Below are positions 55,741-64,000 of a stretch of DNA of 64,000 bases, piece after piece. The translations under genes were made by a program, and so were the position numbers. Under the pieces are notes generated by a model, which saw only the letters and a list, made by a program, of their open reading frames with translations, searched no databases and was not told where the DNA came from. The stretch lies in the NCBI RefSeq assembly GCF_001422245.1, contig NZ_LMMM01000012.1:186613-250612 (forward strand). Reading direction: 5' to 3'. The first letter of the stretch is position 1. Every line of letters begins with the position of its first letter. This DNA comes from Rhizobium sp. Leaf262. Lineage in GTDB: Bacteria > Pseudomonadota > Alphaproteobacteria > Rhizobiales > Rhizobiaceae.

Positions 55741-55756
55741 TTAATAATTTGTTAAC
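55741..55756 (+). promoter_or_regulatory. CtrA-like binding site upstream of podJ
   Basis: TTAA at 55741, seven bases, then TTAAC at 55752: the full CtrA consensus TTAA-N7-TTAAC, about 138 bp before the podJ start. The 351-bp gap 55542-55893 otherwise shows only AT-rich sequence. In Caulobacter podJ is under cell-cycle control that includes CtrA, so a match here is meaningful, though short sites also occur by chance. Confidence 0.55.
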
Positions 55757-55893
55757 CACATTTCTGCAATTGTTCGTCTTCAGGGACCGCTTCGAGAATC
55801 GCGTGGTTCCTGTGGCCGAATTTAAAAGACCTTTGCTTGCTCCAACCATGGGGACCAAGCGAATAACCGGGCAACGATGAAGCGGGCAGGAAG

Positions 55894-58800
55894 ATGAACG
55901 GATTGCGATCAAACTCCCAGCAGCACAGTGACAGATCGTCGCTGGATGCGCTCAACCGTACCATCGAAGGACTTGAAGCCCGTATCGACGATCTGCTGGG
56001 TGCCAAGCCCGGTCGCCAGGCCTACGACAACGCGCAATCCCGCCCAGAAACCGAACGCGCGGCGATGACCGGCAGCCCGGCGCGACCTTCATCCAATCTA
56101 CGCTTCGACCCTGTCAACGAAATCCGCCAGCGTCAGCAGGCGCTCGACGCACGCTGGGAACGCCAGCAGGCGGAGATGCCGCGCCGCACGGATCTGTCCG
56201 CCGAGCGGGATCTCGATCGTCGCTACAGCGACCGTGACTACCGCGCCTCCACCGCCATTCCACCGGCACGCCCCCGCCCAACCGCACGCTACGAACGCAC
56301 CGCACCTCCACCACCAGCACCCGCCCAGGGCGATGCTGCGTTGCGCGAAGTGGCAGAGGCACTGGTCAGCCTGCGGCAGGAACTGAAGCACGAGATCTCC
56401 GAAGGTGTCGCCCGCGAAATGCAGGGTGTGCGCTCCGAACTTCGCAATATCCGGACCTTTGCCGAAACCCAGGATTTTGCCGAGGATATCCGTGAGGATG
56501 TCGCACGGCTGGCTGCCAGTATCGAGCGTATGGGCCAGACGACCTCGCCGGACGCAGAAGCGTTACGCAGCGAATTCGAAGAGCTTCGCAGCCTGATGGA
56601 TCAGGTTGCCCGCGAAGACAGCATGCACCGCATGGAAGAACGCTGGGGCAATGTCGAGGATACCCTGCGCGGCTTCGACACCGCACCGCTTCAGGAAGAA
56701 ATCGTGGCACTGGCCTATCGGCTGGATGACATCAAGAGCCAGCTCGGTTCGGTCGGCAGCAATGCCAGCGTGCGGGCACTGGAAGAGAAACTGCTGACCA
56801 TCGCCAGTGCCGTCGAGCATATCGGCAAGCATGTGCAGCCCAACGATCAAGGCTATGACGAGCATTTCTCCGGCCTCGACCAGAGGCTGGATGAAATCAG
56901 CCGCGCCATTGCCGCCGCCGGAAACCGGCCTGCCCCGTCCTTCGATCCCGCTTTGGCTGACCGGCTGGAAAATCGGCTGAACTCTCTGTCTTCACAGATG
57001 GATGCGCTGAGCGACTACTCGAAGGCAAAGGACAAGCCGTCCGAAGCCTTGGGCCTGCGTCTTGACGCCCTGACAAGCCGCATCGAAGAACTGTCTGCAG
57101 AACGCAGCGTCTCGCAGCTGGGTGAACGCCTCGATCAGCTTTCGCTCTTGCTGGAGCGTTCGCAGCGCCCTTCCAGCCAGCAGCCGGAACTGACCACCTT
57201 CCTCACCGATATCTCACGTAAGATCGACGAGCTCGGCACCGGTGCGGTCAACGACAAGTTGGCGGAGCGGCTGGAAAAGATCGCCCGCCGTATCGAGGAA
57301 ATCGAAGCAAAGCCTGCTCCGGCCAAGGCCCTGTCCTACGACACCGCGTTCAAGCGGCTGGAAGATCGCCTGAGCGACATCGCCGCCAAGCTGGATGAAA
57401 CGAAGGCACCGGCGGCTGCCGTCGAGACCACCGGCATGTCGCCGGAGCTGGACCAACGCATGTCGGCCATCGAAGACTATATGGCCTCGAGCGACGAATA
57501 CATCATCGAGGCGGCACGTCAGGCTGCGGAAGCGGTGCTGGAAGCACACACGCGCAACAATCTGGCGCAAACGGCAACCAATGGCGACATCGCCATTTTG
57601 ACGGAACTGGCCAACGACCTGCGCAAGCTGGAAGGTTTGAGCCGCAATACAGAAGAGCGCACGCACCGCACCTTCGAAGCGTTGCATGAAACGCTGGTCC
57701 AGATCGCCGGGCGTCTCGACAATCTGGACAGCCGTGGTGGATCGCGCGCACCGGCATCGGCTGCAAGCACAGATGCCGATCGGGAGTGGGCGGATTATGA
57801 CGGCCATGCACGCATGCCGGCTGCCACCTTTCCCGAAGACGGGCTGATCGCGCAAGAAGGCCGCAGCGCGGTGGAACACGTGTCGGGCGCTGATACGGAG
57901 ACATTGGTGCCGCCTGAGGCGGCGAAGTCTGACGTGCCGACAAAGCGTGGCCTGCTTTCTGGACTGACCCGTCGGTTCAAGTCCAGCGCGGCAAAGACGG
58001 AAGACGCACCGCAAAACGAGGTTTCGGCCCGCACCCTTATCGATCCGGCCCCAGCACTTGATCCTGTCGATGCCTTGCAGGCCGACATCGAAACGGAACT
58101 GCTGGAGCCCGGCTCCGGTGCGCCGGACATTAAGAAAATTCTCGAGCGTGTGCGTGCTAGCCAGACGGCAGCAGCCCGCGCCGGTGCAGGCGAAGGTGAC
58201 AACCGAGCCGATTTCATCGCTGCCGCGCGCCGCGCCGCCCAGGCCGCAGCGCAGGAAAGCGTGCCCGAAAGAGGCTCGGCCTCACGCATGCAGCGCGACA
58301 CGACGGATCAGAAGCAGGGTTCTGCGCTGTCCCGTTACCGTCGACCCCTGCTGCTCGGAATCGGCGCCATTCTTCTGGCGATGATGGCCATGCCTGCGAT
58401 CAAGTCCTTCGTGGGTGGTGAAGCAACGCCTCCTGCCGTTGCGACCGAGCCGAAGACCGTCGAACCCATGTCTGCCCCGCCGGCAGCAGAACCGGAAACG
58501 ACATCGGCCAAGGTCGAACCCGCCGTTACGATCCCGGTCGAGAGCACCATCGATGAAAGCGCCAGAGCAGCCGGGGAACGGATGCAGGCGGATGCGGACA
58601 AGGCCGAACACCTGATCGATACCAGACCGATCGGTGGCGCGCGACTTCCGCAGGAAACGCCGACGATCGTTGCACCGACGACGCCGAAGATATCGGACGT
58701 TGCAGAACACCTGCAGCCAGCCGCTGCAACTGCCCCATCCGACGTCACGCAGCCTGAGTTCGCGAAGACCGATTTGCGCGCAGCAGAGCCGATTGCTGTT

Positions 58801-59649
58801 CCGGCCAACATTACCCCACCATCGCTGGCCGAGGCCGCCGCCAAGGGCGATGCGCAGGCGCTATTCGAGATCGGAGCACGTTTTACCGACGGTCGCGGCG
58901 TCGCTGCCGACCGGACGGAAGCCGCCAAGTGGTACAAGCTGGCTGCCGACCGCGGTTTGGCACCGGCCCAGTACCGCCTCGGCAACATGTATGAGAAGGC
59001 AAACGGCGTAGAGCGCAATCTTCCCGAAGCCAAACGTTACTACCAGATGGCCGCAGATCAGGGCAATGCAGGCGCAATGCATAATCTCGCCGTGCTGCTT
59101 GCGTCCGACGCTGCCGGTGCACCGGATTTCAAGGCCGCTGGCGACTGGTTCATCAAGGCGTCCAACCTCGGCGTTCGCGACAGCCAGTTCAACCTTGCCA
59201 TTCTCTACGCCCGCGGCAGCGGCGTGCAGCAGAGCCTAGAAGAATCCTACAAGTGGTTTGCCATCGCCGCCCGCGACGGCGACATGGATGCGGGCCAGAA
59301 GCGCGAGGACGTCGCCAAGGCCATGCGGCCCGAGCAGCTTGCCAGCGCCAAGGCGAAGGTTGATTCATGGCAGGTGACGCCGCTGAACGAAGAGGCCAAT
59401 TCCATAAACACGCCTGCCGAATGGACCGGCGGCGAAGAGATCAAGACCTCGTCCGTCGACATGCAGAAGGCGATCCGCAACATTCAGGCCATTCTCAACA
59501 ACAATGGCTTCAAGGCTGGCGAGCCGGATGGCAAGCTGGGCAAGAATACCGTTACCGCCATCAAGGACTTCCAGAAGTCCGTTGGCCAAACGCCGGATGG
59601 TCGCATTACGGACGAACTGGTCACGGCCTTGCTCGCCCGCAACAAGTAA
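55894..59649 (+). CDS. podJ: Polarity / localisation factor PodJ-like, SEL1-repeat and peptidoglycan-binding protein
   Basis: 1251 residues, close to Agrobacterium PodJ. About 1-720 is cytoplasmic, with long coiled coils of the pattern LEERLxxI/LDxLSxxL. One membrane helix (PLLLGIGAILLAMMAMPAIKSFV, about 815-837). Then a Pro/Ala/Thr-rich periplasmic linker and SEL1-type TPR repeats from about 975 (LFEIGARFTDGRGVAADRTEAAKWYKLAADRG and two more), and a C-terminal peptidoglycan-binding domain (AIRNIQAILNNNGFKAGEPDGKLGKNTVTAIKDFQKSVGQ). PodJ marks the old pole and new growth pole. GGAAG precedes the ATG. Confidence 0.88.
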   Translation: MNGLRSNSQQHSDRSSLDALNRTIEGLEARIDDLLGAKPGRQAYDNAQSRPETERAAMTGSPARPSSNLRFDPVNEIRQRQQALDARWERQQAEMPRRTDLSAERDLDRRYSDRDYRASTAIPPARPRPTARYERTAPPPPAPAQGDAALREVAEALVSLRQELKHEISEGVAREMQGVRSELRNIRTFAETQDFAEDIREDVARLAASIERMGQTTSPDAEALRSEFEELRSLMDQVAREDSMHRMEERWGNVEDTLRGFDTAPLQEEIVALAYRLDDIKSQLGSVGSNASVRALEEKLLTIASAVEHIGKHVQPNDQGYDEHFSGLDQRLDEISRAIAAAGNRPAPSFDPALADRLENRLNSLSSQMDALSDYSKAKDKPSEALGLRLDALTSRIEELSAERSVSQLGERLDQLSLLLERSQRPSSQQPELTTFLTDISRKIDELGTGAVNDKLAERLEKIARRIEEIEAKPAPAKALSYDTAFKRLEDRLSDIAAKLDETKAPAAAVETTGMSPELDQRMSAIEDYMASSDEYIIEAARQAAEAVLEAHTRNNLAQTATNGDIAILTELANDLRKLEGLSRNTEERTHRTFEALHETLVQIAGRLDNLDSRGGSRAPASAASTDADREWADYDGHARMPAATFPEDGLIAQEGRSAVEHVSGADTETLVPPEAAKSDVPTKRGLLSGLTRRFKSSAAKTEDAPQNEVSARTLIDPAPALDPVDALQADIETELLEPGSGAPDIKKILERVRASQTAAARAGAGEGDNRADFIAAARRAAQAAAQESVPERGSASRMQRDTTDQKQGSALSRYRRPLLLGIGAILLAMMAMPAIKSFVGGEATPPAVATEPKTVEPMSAPPAAEPETTSAKVEPAVTIPVESTIDESARAAGERMQADADKAEHLIDTRPIGGARLPQETPTIVAPTTPKISDVAEHLQPAAATAPSDVTQPEFAKTDLRAAEPIAVPANITPPSLAEAAAKGDAQALFEIGARFTDGRGVAADRTEAAKWYKLAADRGLAPAQYRLGNMYEKANGVERNLPEAKRYYQMAADQGNAGAMHNLAVLLASDAAGAPDFKAAGDWFIKASNLGVRDSQFNLAILYARGSGVQQSLEESYKWFAIAARDGDMDAGQKREDVAKAMRPEQLASAKAKVDSWQVTPLNEEANSINTPAEWTGGEEIKTSSVDMQKAIRNIQAILNNNGFKAGEPDGKLGKNTVTAIKDFQKSVGQTPDGRITDELVTALLARNK

Positions 59650-59865
59650 TTCGGCGTTCGACCTTTCTTTCCAAATTATCAACGTATTTGCCGTTGAATA
59701 ATTGACACTCATGCCTGCCAAGGGCATGACCGATGAAAGGTCGCATGGCCGCTCGCCTTGACCCTTCAGACAGATACCATCCCTTCGTGGCAAGGCCCGC
59801 CTGATGGCGGTTTTTGCCGTTTTGGACGCTACCACGTCCGAGGTCCGCATGTCCGAGGTCCTACT

Positions 59866-60792
59866 GTGACTGTCTATCTGCCCATTGCAGAACTTTCGGT
59901 GAATATATTCATCATTCTCGGCATGGGCGCGGCTGTGGGATTTCTGTCCGGCATGTTCGGCGTCGGCGGCGGCTTTCTCATCACGCCGCTTTTGATCTTC
60001 TACAATATTCCTCCTGTCGTGGCCGTCGCCACTGGCGCAAATCAGGTCGTGGCATCGTCCGTTTCCGGCTCGATTACCCATTTCCGGCGCGGTACTCTGG
60101 ATGTGAAGCTGGGAACGGTGCTGCTGATCGGCGGCCTGTGTGGGGCGACGCTTGGCGTGTGGCTGTTTACGCTGCTGCGCAGCGTCGGCCAGCTAGACCT
60201 CATCATTTCACTGCTTTACGTTATTCTTCTGTCTACCGTCGGCGCGCTGATGCTGAAAGAAAGCATCTCGGCCATTCGCCGCACCGCGCGCAATGAAACA
60301 GTGACGCTGCGTCGCCCGGGCCACCATAACTGGGTGCATCGTCTGCCGCTGAAAATGCGCTTCAAGAAATCGAAGCTCTATCTCAGCGTCATTCCGATTA
60401 TCGTCCTCGGATTCGGCATCGGCGTGCTCACCTCCATCATGGGTGTGGGCGGCGGCTTCATCATGGTGCCTGCGATGATCTATCTCCTGCGCATTCCGAC
60501 CAACGTCGTTGTCGGAACCTCGCTGTTCCAGATCATTTTCGTGACCGCCTATACAACCATCGTGCAGGCGGCGACCAACTATTCCGTCGATATCGTGCTG
60601 GCCTTCATTCTGATGCTGGCCGGTGTCATCGGTGCGCAGTACGGCGTACGCGTCGGCCAGAAACTGCGCGGCGAACAGTTGCGCGCGCTTCTGGCGCTGC
60701 TGGTGCTGGCGGTCGGGATCCGTCTTGCCATTGGGCTGGTGGTGCGGCCTGAAGACCTGTTTTCGGTGGCTGTCGGGGGGCTGGGCTATTGA
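59866..60792 (+). CDS. TauE/SafE-family membrane transporter
   Basis: 308 residues from a GTG at 59866 with GAGG 8 nt upstream; the frame is open further 5' but that part has no membrane character. Eight or nine helices in two halves, each with the family loop: GMFGVGGGFLITP and SIMGVGGGFIMVP. Members move sulfite, sulfoacetate or other sulfur-containing anions. The downstream gene overlaps it, and the pair is recurrent in alphaproteobacteria. The substrate here is unknown. Confidence 0.85.
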   Translation: MTVYLPIAELSVNIFIILGMGAAVGFLSGMFGVGGGFLITPLLIFYNIPPVVAVATGANQVVASSVSGSITHFRRGTLDVKLGTVLLIGGLCGATLGVWLFTLLRSVGQLDLIISLLYVILLSTVGALMLKESISAIRRTARNETVTLRRPGHHNWVHRLPLKMRFKKSKLYLSVIPIIVLGFGIGVLTSIMGVGGGFIMVPAMIYLLRIPTNVVVGTSLFQIIFVTAYTTIVQAATNYSVDIVLAFILMLAGVIGAQYGVRVGQKLRGEQLRALLALLVLAVGIRLAIGLVVRPEDLFSVAVGGLGY

Positions 60793-61610
60793 TCCGCGCC
60801 GCCGCCATCGCAGCCGTTTTTGGTATCTGCTGCAGTCTCGCACTGGCTCAGACGCCACCGCTGGCGATCCAGCCTGACGCAGCCGGTCAGACGCGAACTT
60901 TGCAGGAAAACATCGAAATCGGTGCATCCACGACGGAAATTTCCATCGCCTCGGATTTTCGTGGTGCTGACTTCACCATGTTCGGCGCGCTCAACAATGC
61001 CGACCAGTTGCTGCTGGCCATCGGTCAATACGACATCGTGGTGACGCTGGAGGGGCCGAACGAATATTCCACCGTGCGCAAGAAAAGCCGGGTGGCCGGT
61101 ATCTGGATCAACACCAGCGCGATCACCTTTGCGCCGCTGCCGGAGTCATACTCCATGGCCAGCACCCGCAATATAGACAACATCGCCACACCGGGAACGC
61201 TGAAAGCCATGGGGCTGGGCGTCGATCATCTGCCGCTACGCAGCGCGGTGTTTTCAGGTGTGCCTGACAATGTCTATGATTTTCAGGAAGCCTATCGTCG
61301 TCTGAAACTGTCGAGCGGCATCTATCGCAACGACACGACCGGTGTGCGGCTGGAGCGAACCGGCCTGTTCTGGGCGACACTGCGCCTGCCAGCCAATGTA
61401 CCGAACGGGGTGCATACGGCGCGCGCCTATCTGTTCAAAAGCGGCCTGCCGATAGCGCAGAAGGAATTGCGACTACGTGTCGTCAAGACCGGCATGGAGC
61501 AGGCGATTACCGATGCCGCGCACCAGACACCTGTCGTCTATGGCTTTCTGTGCGTGTTACTGGCCGTCGTAACTGGCTGGGGCGCCAGTATTCTGTTCCG
61601 TCGCGACTGA
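60789..61610 (+). CDS. TIGR02186-like membrane-anchored protein, partner of the TauE transporter
   Basis: 273 residues from a TTG at 60789 that overlaps the transporter stop by 4 nt. Signal peptide (AAAIAAVFGICCSLALAQ), a periplasmic beta-rich domain (IEIGASTTEISIASDFRGADFTMFGALNNADQL, then YDIVVTLEGP), and a C-terminal membrane helix (VVYGFLCVLLAVVTGWGASILF). It matches what I know of TIGR02186 proteins, found beside TauE genes. Function unknown. Confidence 0.75.
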   Translation: MIRAAAIAAVFGICCSLALAQTPPLAIQPDAAGQTRTLQENIEIGASTTEISIASDFRGADFTMFGALNNADQLLLAIGQYDIVVTLEGPNEYSTVRKKSRVAGIWINTSAITFAPLPESYSMASTRNIDNIATPGTLKAMGLGVDHLPLRSAVFSGVPDNVYDFQEAYRRLKLSSGIYRNDTTGVRLERTGLFWATLRLPANVPNGVHTARAYLFKSGLPIAQKELRLRVVKTGMEQAITDAAHQTPVVYGFLCVLLAVVTGWGASILFRRD

Positions 61611-61678
61611 GGGTCACGAAAACTTCACGAAGCGATCCTATTCGTCACTCGAGACTGAGCGATTTTGAGGATGAAAAC

Positions 61679-62962
61679 ATGCGCCTCGACCGGATCCTTC
61701 TTGTAGCCTTCATCACCTTCACCACGTCCGTTTCTGCATACGCCGAGACGCTGGTTAGCGACAAATATATTGCACTGATGCGTCATGGCGTCCGCCCGCA
61801 GACCAGCAGCAAGGAACTTGCGCAGATGTCTGCCAAACAGTGGCCGGTCTGGGATGCGCAGGACGGCCAGTTGACGCCGCATGGGGCCAAGGCTGCGACA
61901 CAACTGGGCAAATGGGAAGCTGGCATGCTCGCTACCAAAGGCCTCGTGCCTTTAAGCGGATGCCCCGCGCCGGATACTGTTTTCGGCTGGGCCAACAGCA
62001 CGGTTCAACGCACCATCGATACCGGCAATGTGATCCTGTCGGCGATGTTTGAAGGGTGCGGGCTCAAAGTCGGTTTTTTCAAGGGCGATGGTCCCGACCC
62101 GCTCTATGAGGCATCCTCGACCGCGCTTGGCGCAATCGACGTCGAAAAAGCGAAGGCTGCGATTCTGCAGGCCGCTGGCGGCAGCTTCGACGGGATGAAG
62201 GAAAAGGCCGCACCGTTGATGAAGGAAATGGACGCGATCCTGGGCTGCGATGCGGTCGACGGCGCCTGCTCGCTTCAGAACCGTCCGTGGACGCTCGACG
62301 TCAAAGCCGCCAAAATTGATAAGTCAGCAAGCGTTTCCGTGAAAGGGCCGCTTGCAGAAGCGGGCACTGCCGTTCAGATTTTTCTGCTGCAATATGCCAA
62401 TGGCTTTCCGCCTGATCAGGTCGCGTTCGGCAAGGCGTCGACGGCGGACGACATCATCCGTCTGTCTGCCCTGCGGCAAATGAAATACGACGTGGGAAAC
62501 CGTGTGCCCTATCTGGCGCAACGCGACGCCTCGAACTTCCTCAACCAGATTTTGCTGTCGCTGGACACGAAGCCCTCCAAGGACGGGCCGCCGAACGCCA
62601 AATTCTTGCTATTCATGGGCAGCGATACGCAGCAGGCAGAAATCGCGACCCTGCTCGGCATTCACTGGAAAATACCGCCCTATCTGGACGACGAGACACC
62701 GCCAACCGGGGCCTTGACCTTCGAGCGGCTGCATGACGGCGCAGGTAAAGCCTATGTCCGCATGGGGTTCGTTGCGCCATCGCTCGACCAGATCCGCAAC
62801 GCCTCCGTGATCGATGACCGGTCACCGCCTCTTCAGGCAGCGATTGCCATGTCCGGATGCGAAAGCGAAGCTAGGGATGGAGCATGTCCGCTAGACCGTT
62901 TTCTTGAGCTGGCCAGTGCGAACATCGACAAGAGTGCTGTTGCGGCAAATGCCTATCACTGA
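61679..62962 (+). CDS. Histidine-type acid phosphatase with altered HD motif
   Basis: 427 residues from the ATG at 61679, which gives a clean signal peptide (LLVAFITFTTSVSAYA). Branch 2 histidine phosphatase: the RHG motif in LMRHGVRPQTS carries the phosphorylated His. The second motif, GHDTN in AppA and Agp, reads GSDTQQ here, so the conserved His is Ser while the proton-donor Asp remains. The surrounding frame (TLLGIHW, PPTGALTFERL) aligns well. Periplasmic phytase or glucose-1-phosphatase-like; activity may be reduced or changed. Confidence 0.82.
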   Translation: MRLDRILLVAFITFTTSVSAYAETLVSDKYIALMRHGVRPQTSSKELAQMSAKQWPVWDAQDGQLTPHGAKAATQLGKWEAGMLATKGLVPLSGCPAPDTVFGWANSTVQRTIDTGNVILSAMFEGCGLKVGFFKGDGPDPLYEASSTALGAIDVEKAKAAILQAAGGSFDGMKEKAAPLMKEMDAILGCDAVDGACSLQNRPWTLDVKAAKIDKSASVSVKGPLAEAGTAVQIFLLQYANGFPPDQVAFGKASTADDIIRLSALRQMKYDVGNRVPYLAQRDASNFLNQILLSLDTKPSKDGPPNAKFLLFMGSDTQQAEIATLLGIHWKIPPYLDDETPPTGALTFERLHDGAGKAYVRMGFVAPSLDQIRNASVIDDRSPPLQAAIAMSGCESEARDGACPLDRFLELASANIDKSAVAANAYH

Positions 62963-62968
62963 AGACGA

Positions 62969-63739
62969 TCAGCCGAGCAGGTTGTTGAACCGCACCGAGT
63001 AAATCCGGTCCCGACCCAGAAGATGCGCAACCAGCGCCGAATGATCGAACAGGCCCTTCATCGCCTTGTGTCGCAGATCGAGACCGCCGCTGAGGACACC
63101 GAAAGCGGGCATCAACATACGGATGCCGTCGGTGGCGAAGCAGGGGCGGCGCACCGATTTGTCGCGGCGGCGGACGGTGGCGGCGGGGTGGAGGTGGCCG
63201 GCAATTTCGCCTTCTGATGAGCCCGCTTTCGGCTCGTGCCGGAAAACGAGGTTCCCGTAGAACATTTCATCCGATGACGAACCCGGCAAATCCACCGTGC
63301 CATCGGGATCGTGGTTGCCGTTGATCCATATCCATTCACGTCCCCGCGCCATCTCCTTGATGAGATCGCGCAAAGGCAAAGGCAGATGCTGCGAGCCGAT
63401 GCGATCATGGAAATTATCGCCGAGGCTGACGACGATTTTCGGGTCGTAGCGGGTGATCAGCGAGGACAGGATTTTGAGGGTGGCGATGGTGTCATAGGGG
63501 GGCAGAAGACGGCCGCGACGGGCAAAGGCGGCACCTTTTTCCAGGTGCAAATCCGAGACGACCAGTAGCGAGAGGTCGGGCAGGTAGAGCCCGCCCAGCG
63601 GATCGCACCAGCCGGCCACACCGTTGATGGCGGTTTCCGAGCCGAGGCATTCGAAGCCGGTGGCAAATTTGTCGCTCAGGGCAAGTCGGCTCAGCACGTT
63701 TCGGTTTTGTCCTTCATATCTTCTAGGCGGATGCATCAT
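62969..63739 (-). CDS. pdeM: Ligase-associated DNA damage response endonuclease PdeM
   Basis: 256 residues with the calcineurin-like phosphoesterase motifs: VSDLHLEKG, SLGDNFHD, INGNHDPDG and AGHLHPA. PdeM occurs with an Lhr-like helicase, an exonuclease-type protein and a DNA ligase in a bacterial repair set. The ATG overlaps the helicase stop by 4 nt (ATGA), fixing the start and the operon. Confidence 0.88.
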   Translation of the reverse strand: MMHPPRRYEGQNRNVLSRLALSDKFATGFECLGSETAINGVAGWCDPLGGLYLPDLSLLVVSDLHLEKGAAFARRGRLLPPYDTIATLKILSSLITRYDPKIVVSLGDNFHDRIGSQHLPLPLRDLIKEMARGREWIWINGNHDPDGTVDLPGSSSDEMFYGNLVFRHEPKAGSSEGEIAGHLHPAATVRRRDKSVRRPCFATDGIRMLMPAFGVLSGGLDLRHKAMKGLFDHSALVAHLLGRDRIYSVRFNNLLG

Positions 63740-63999
63740 GACATCGCATCCGCAATCAACTCATCGGCAGCTTCGGCCAGCACATCGTCTAGAGCCTGAC
63801 CCGGCACCGTCTCGCGCCCGATTTCCATCATGACCGGAACGGCGAGTGGCGAAACATGCTCCAGAGCGCAATGGGTGGTGTGGCCCTTGATTCGCCTTAA
63901 CATATCGCCAAGACGGCCAATGTCCAAAAGTCCGGCTGCGGCATCGCGACGCGTGGCCTCCAGCAGGATGTGATCGGGCTCATGGCTGCGAAGAACGTC
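63736..63999 (-). CDS. Ligase-associated DEXH-box helicase (Lhr-like), C-terminal end only
   Basis: The last 87 codons are in the window; the gene continues past the right edge. The sequence HILLEATRRDAAAGLLDIGRLGDMLRRIKGHTTHCALEHVSPLAVPVMMEIGRE is the typical end of Lhr-family helicases linked with PdeM, and its stop overlaps the pdeM start. Confidence 0.8.
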   Translation of the reverse strand, partial: DVLRSHEPDHILLEATRRDAAAGLLDIGRLGDMLRRIKGHTTHCALEHVSPLAVPVMMEIGRETVPGQALDDVLAEAADELIADAMS

Positions 64000-64000
64000 A

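Noticed and set aside
1..64000. CRISPR arrays and insertion sequences
   Set aside because: No regularly spaced repeats and no transposase gene were seen in any frame.

Overview
The window looks like part of the chromosome of a Rhizobiaceae bacterium of the Agrobacterium/Rhizobium type. The reasons are the rhizobial chemotaxis operon (globin-type receptor, STAS protein, cheY1, cheA, cheR, cheB, cheY2, cheD, cheT, with no cheW), the fused MrpA-MrpB antiporter subunit, a PodJ-like polarity protein with a CtrA-like site upstream, and the motA-fliM-fliN-fliG-flhB / flgF-fliI flagellar arrangement. I do not name a species.

Layout. 1-10 kb: a SPINDLY/OGT-type glycosyltransferase cut by the window edge, then the che operon, all on the minus strand. 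10.4-17 kb: a small secreted protein and the six-gene Mrp/Pha cation-proton antiporter operon. 17-24.6 kb: a Cache-domain chemoreceptor, a sodium-solute-symporter/histidine-kinase hybrid, mscL and an aminotransferase. 24.6-32.9 kb: flagellar genes in two divergent groups. 33.0-48.4 kb: a genomic island of about 15.3 kb inserted at the 3' end of a tRNA-Phe gene, bounded by an imperfect 46-47 bp repeat of the tRNA end, with a tyrosine integrase beside the intact tRNA. 48.6-64 kb: ordinary chromosome with two small envelope-type proteins, a beta-oxidation cluster (fadB-like, thiolase, acyl-CoA dehydrogenase), podJ, a TauE-type transporter with its TIGR02186-like partner, a histidine acid phosphatase with an altered active site, and the ligase-associated repair genes (PdeM and the end of an Lhr-like helicase).

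The island is the most interesting part. Its centre (38.9-44.2 kb) reads as one plus-strand unit: a single-domain HUH nuclease; an AT-rich gap; about 380 nt that fold into a run of perfect hairpins with a cUUCGg and a GCAA tetraloop and look like a structured RNA; a 569-residue protein with a sliding-clamp-like C-terminal end; a tRNA-guanine-transglycosylase paralogue of the DpdA (DNA 7-deazaguanine) type; and a DxD glycosyltransferase overlapping it. I infer a base-exchange plus sugar-transfer modification system acting on DNA or RNA. The same island carries a PD-(D/E)XK-NACHT protein of the Avs/bNACHT kind and a possible abortive-infection protein, so it is probably a defence or satellite-type element. 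Functions of the central genes rest on motifs read by eye and are not proven.
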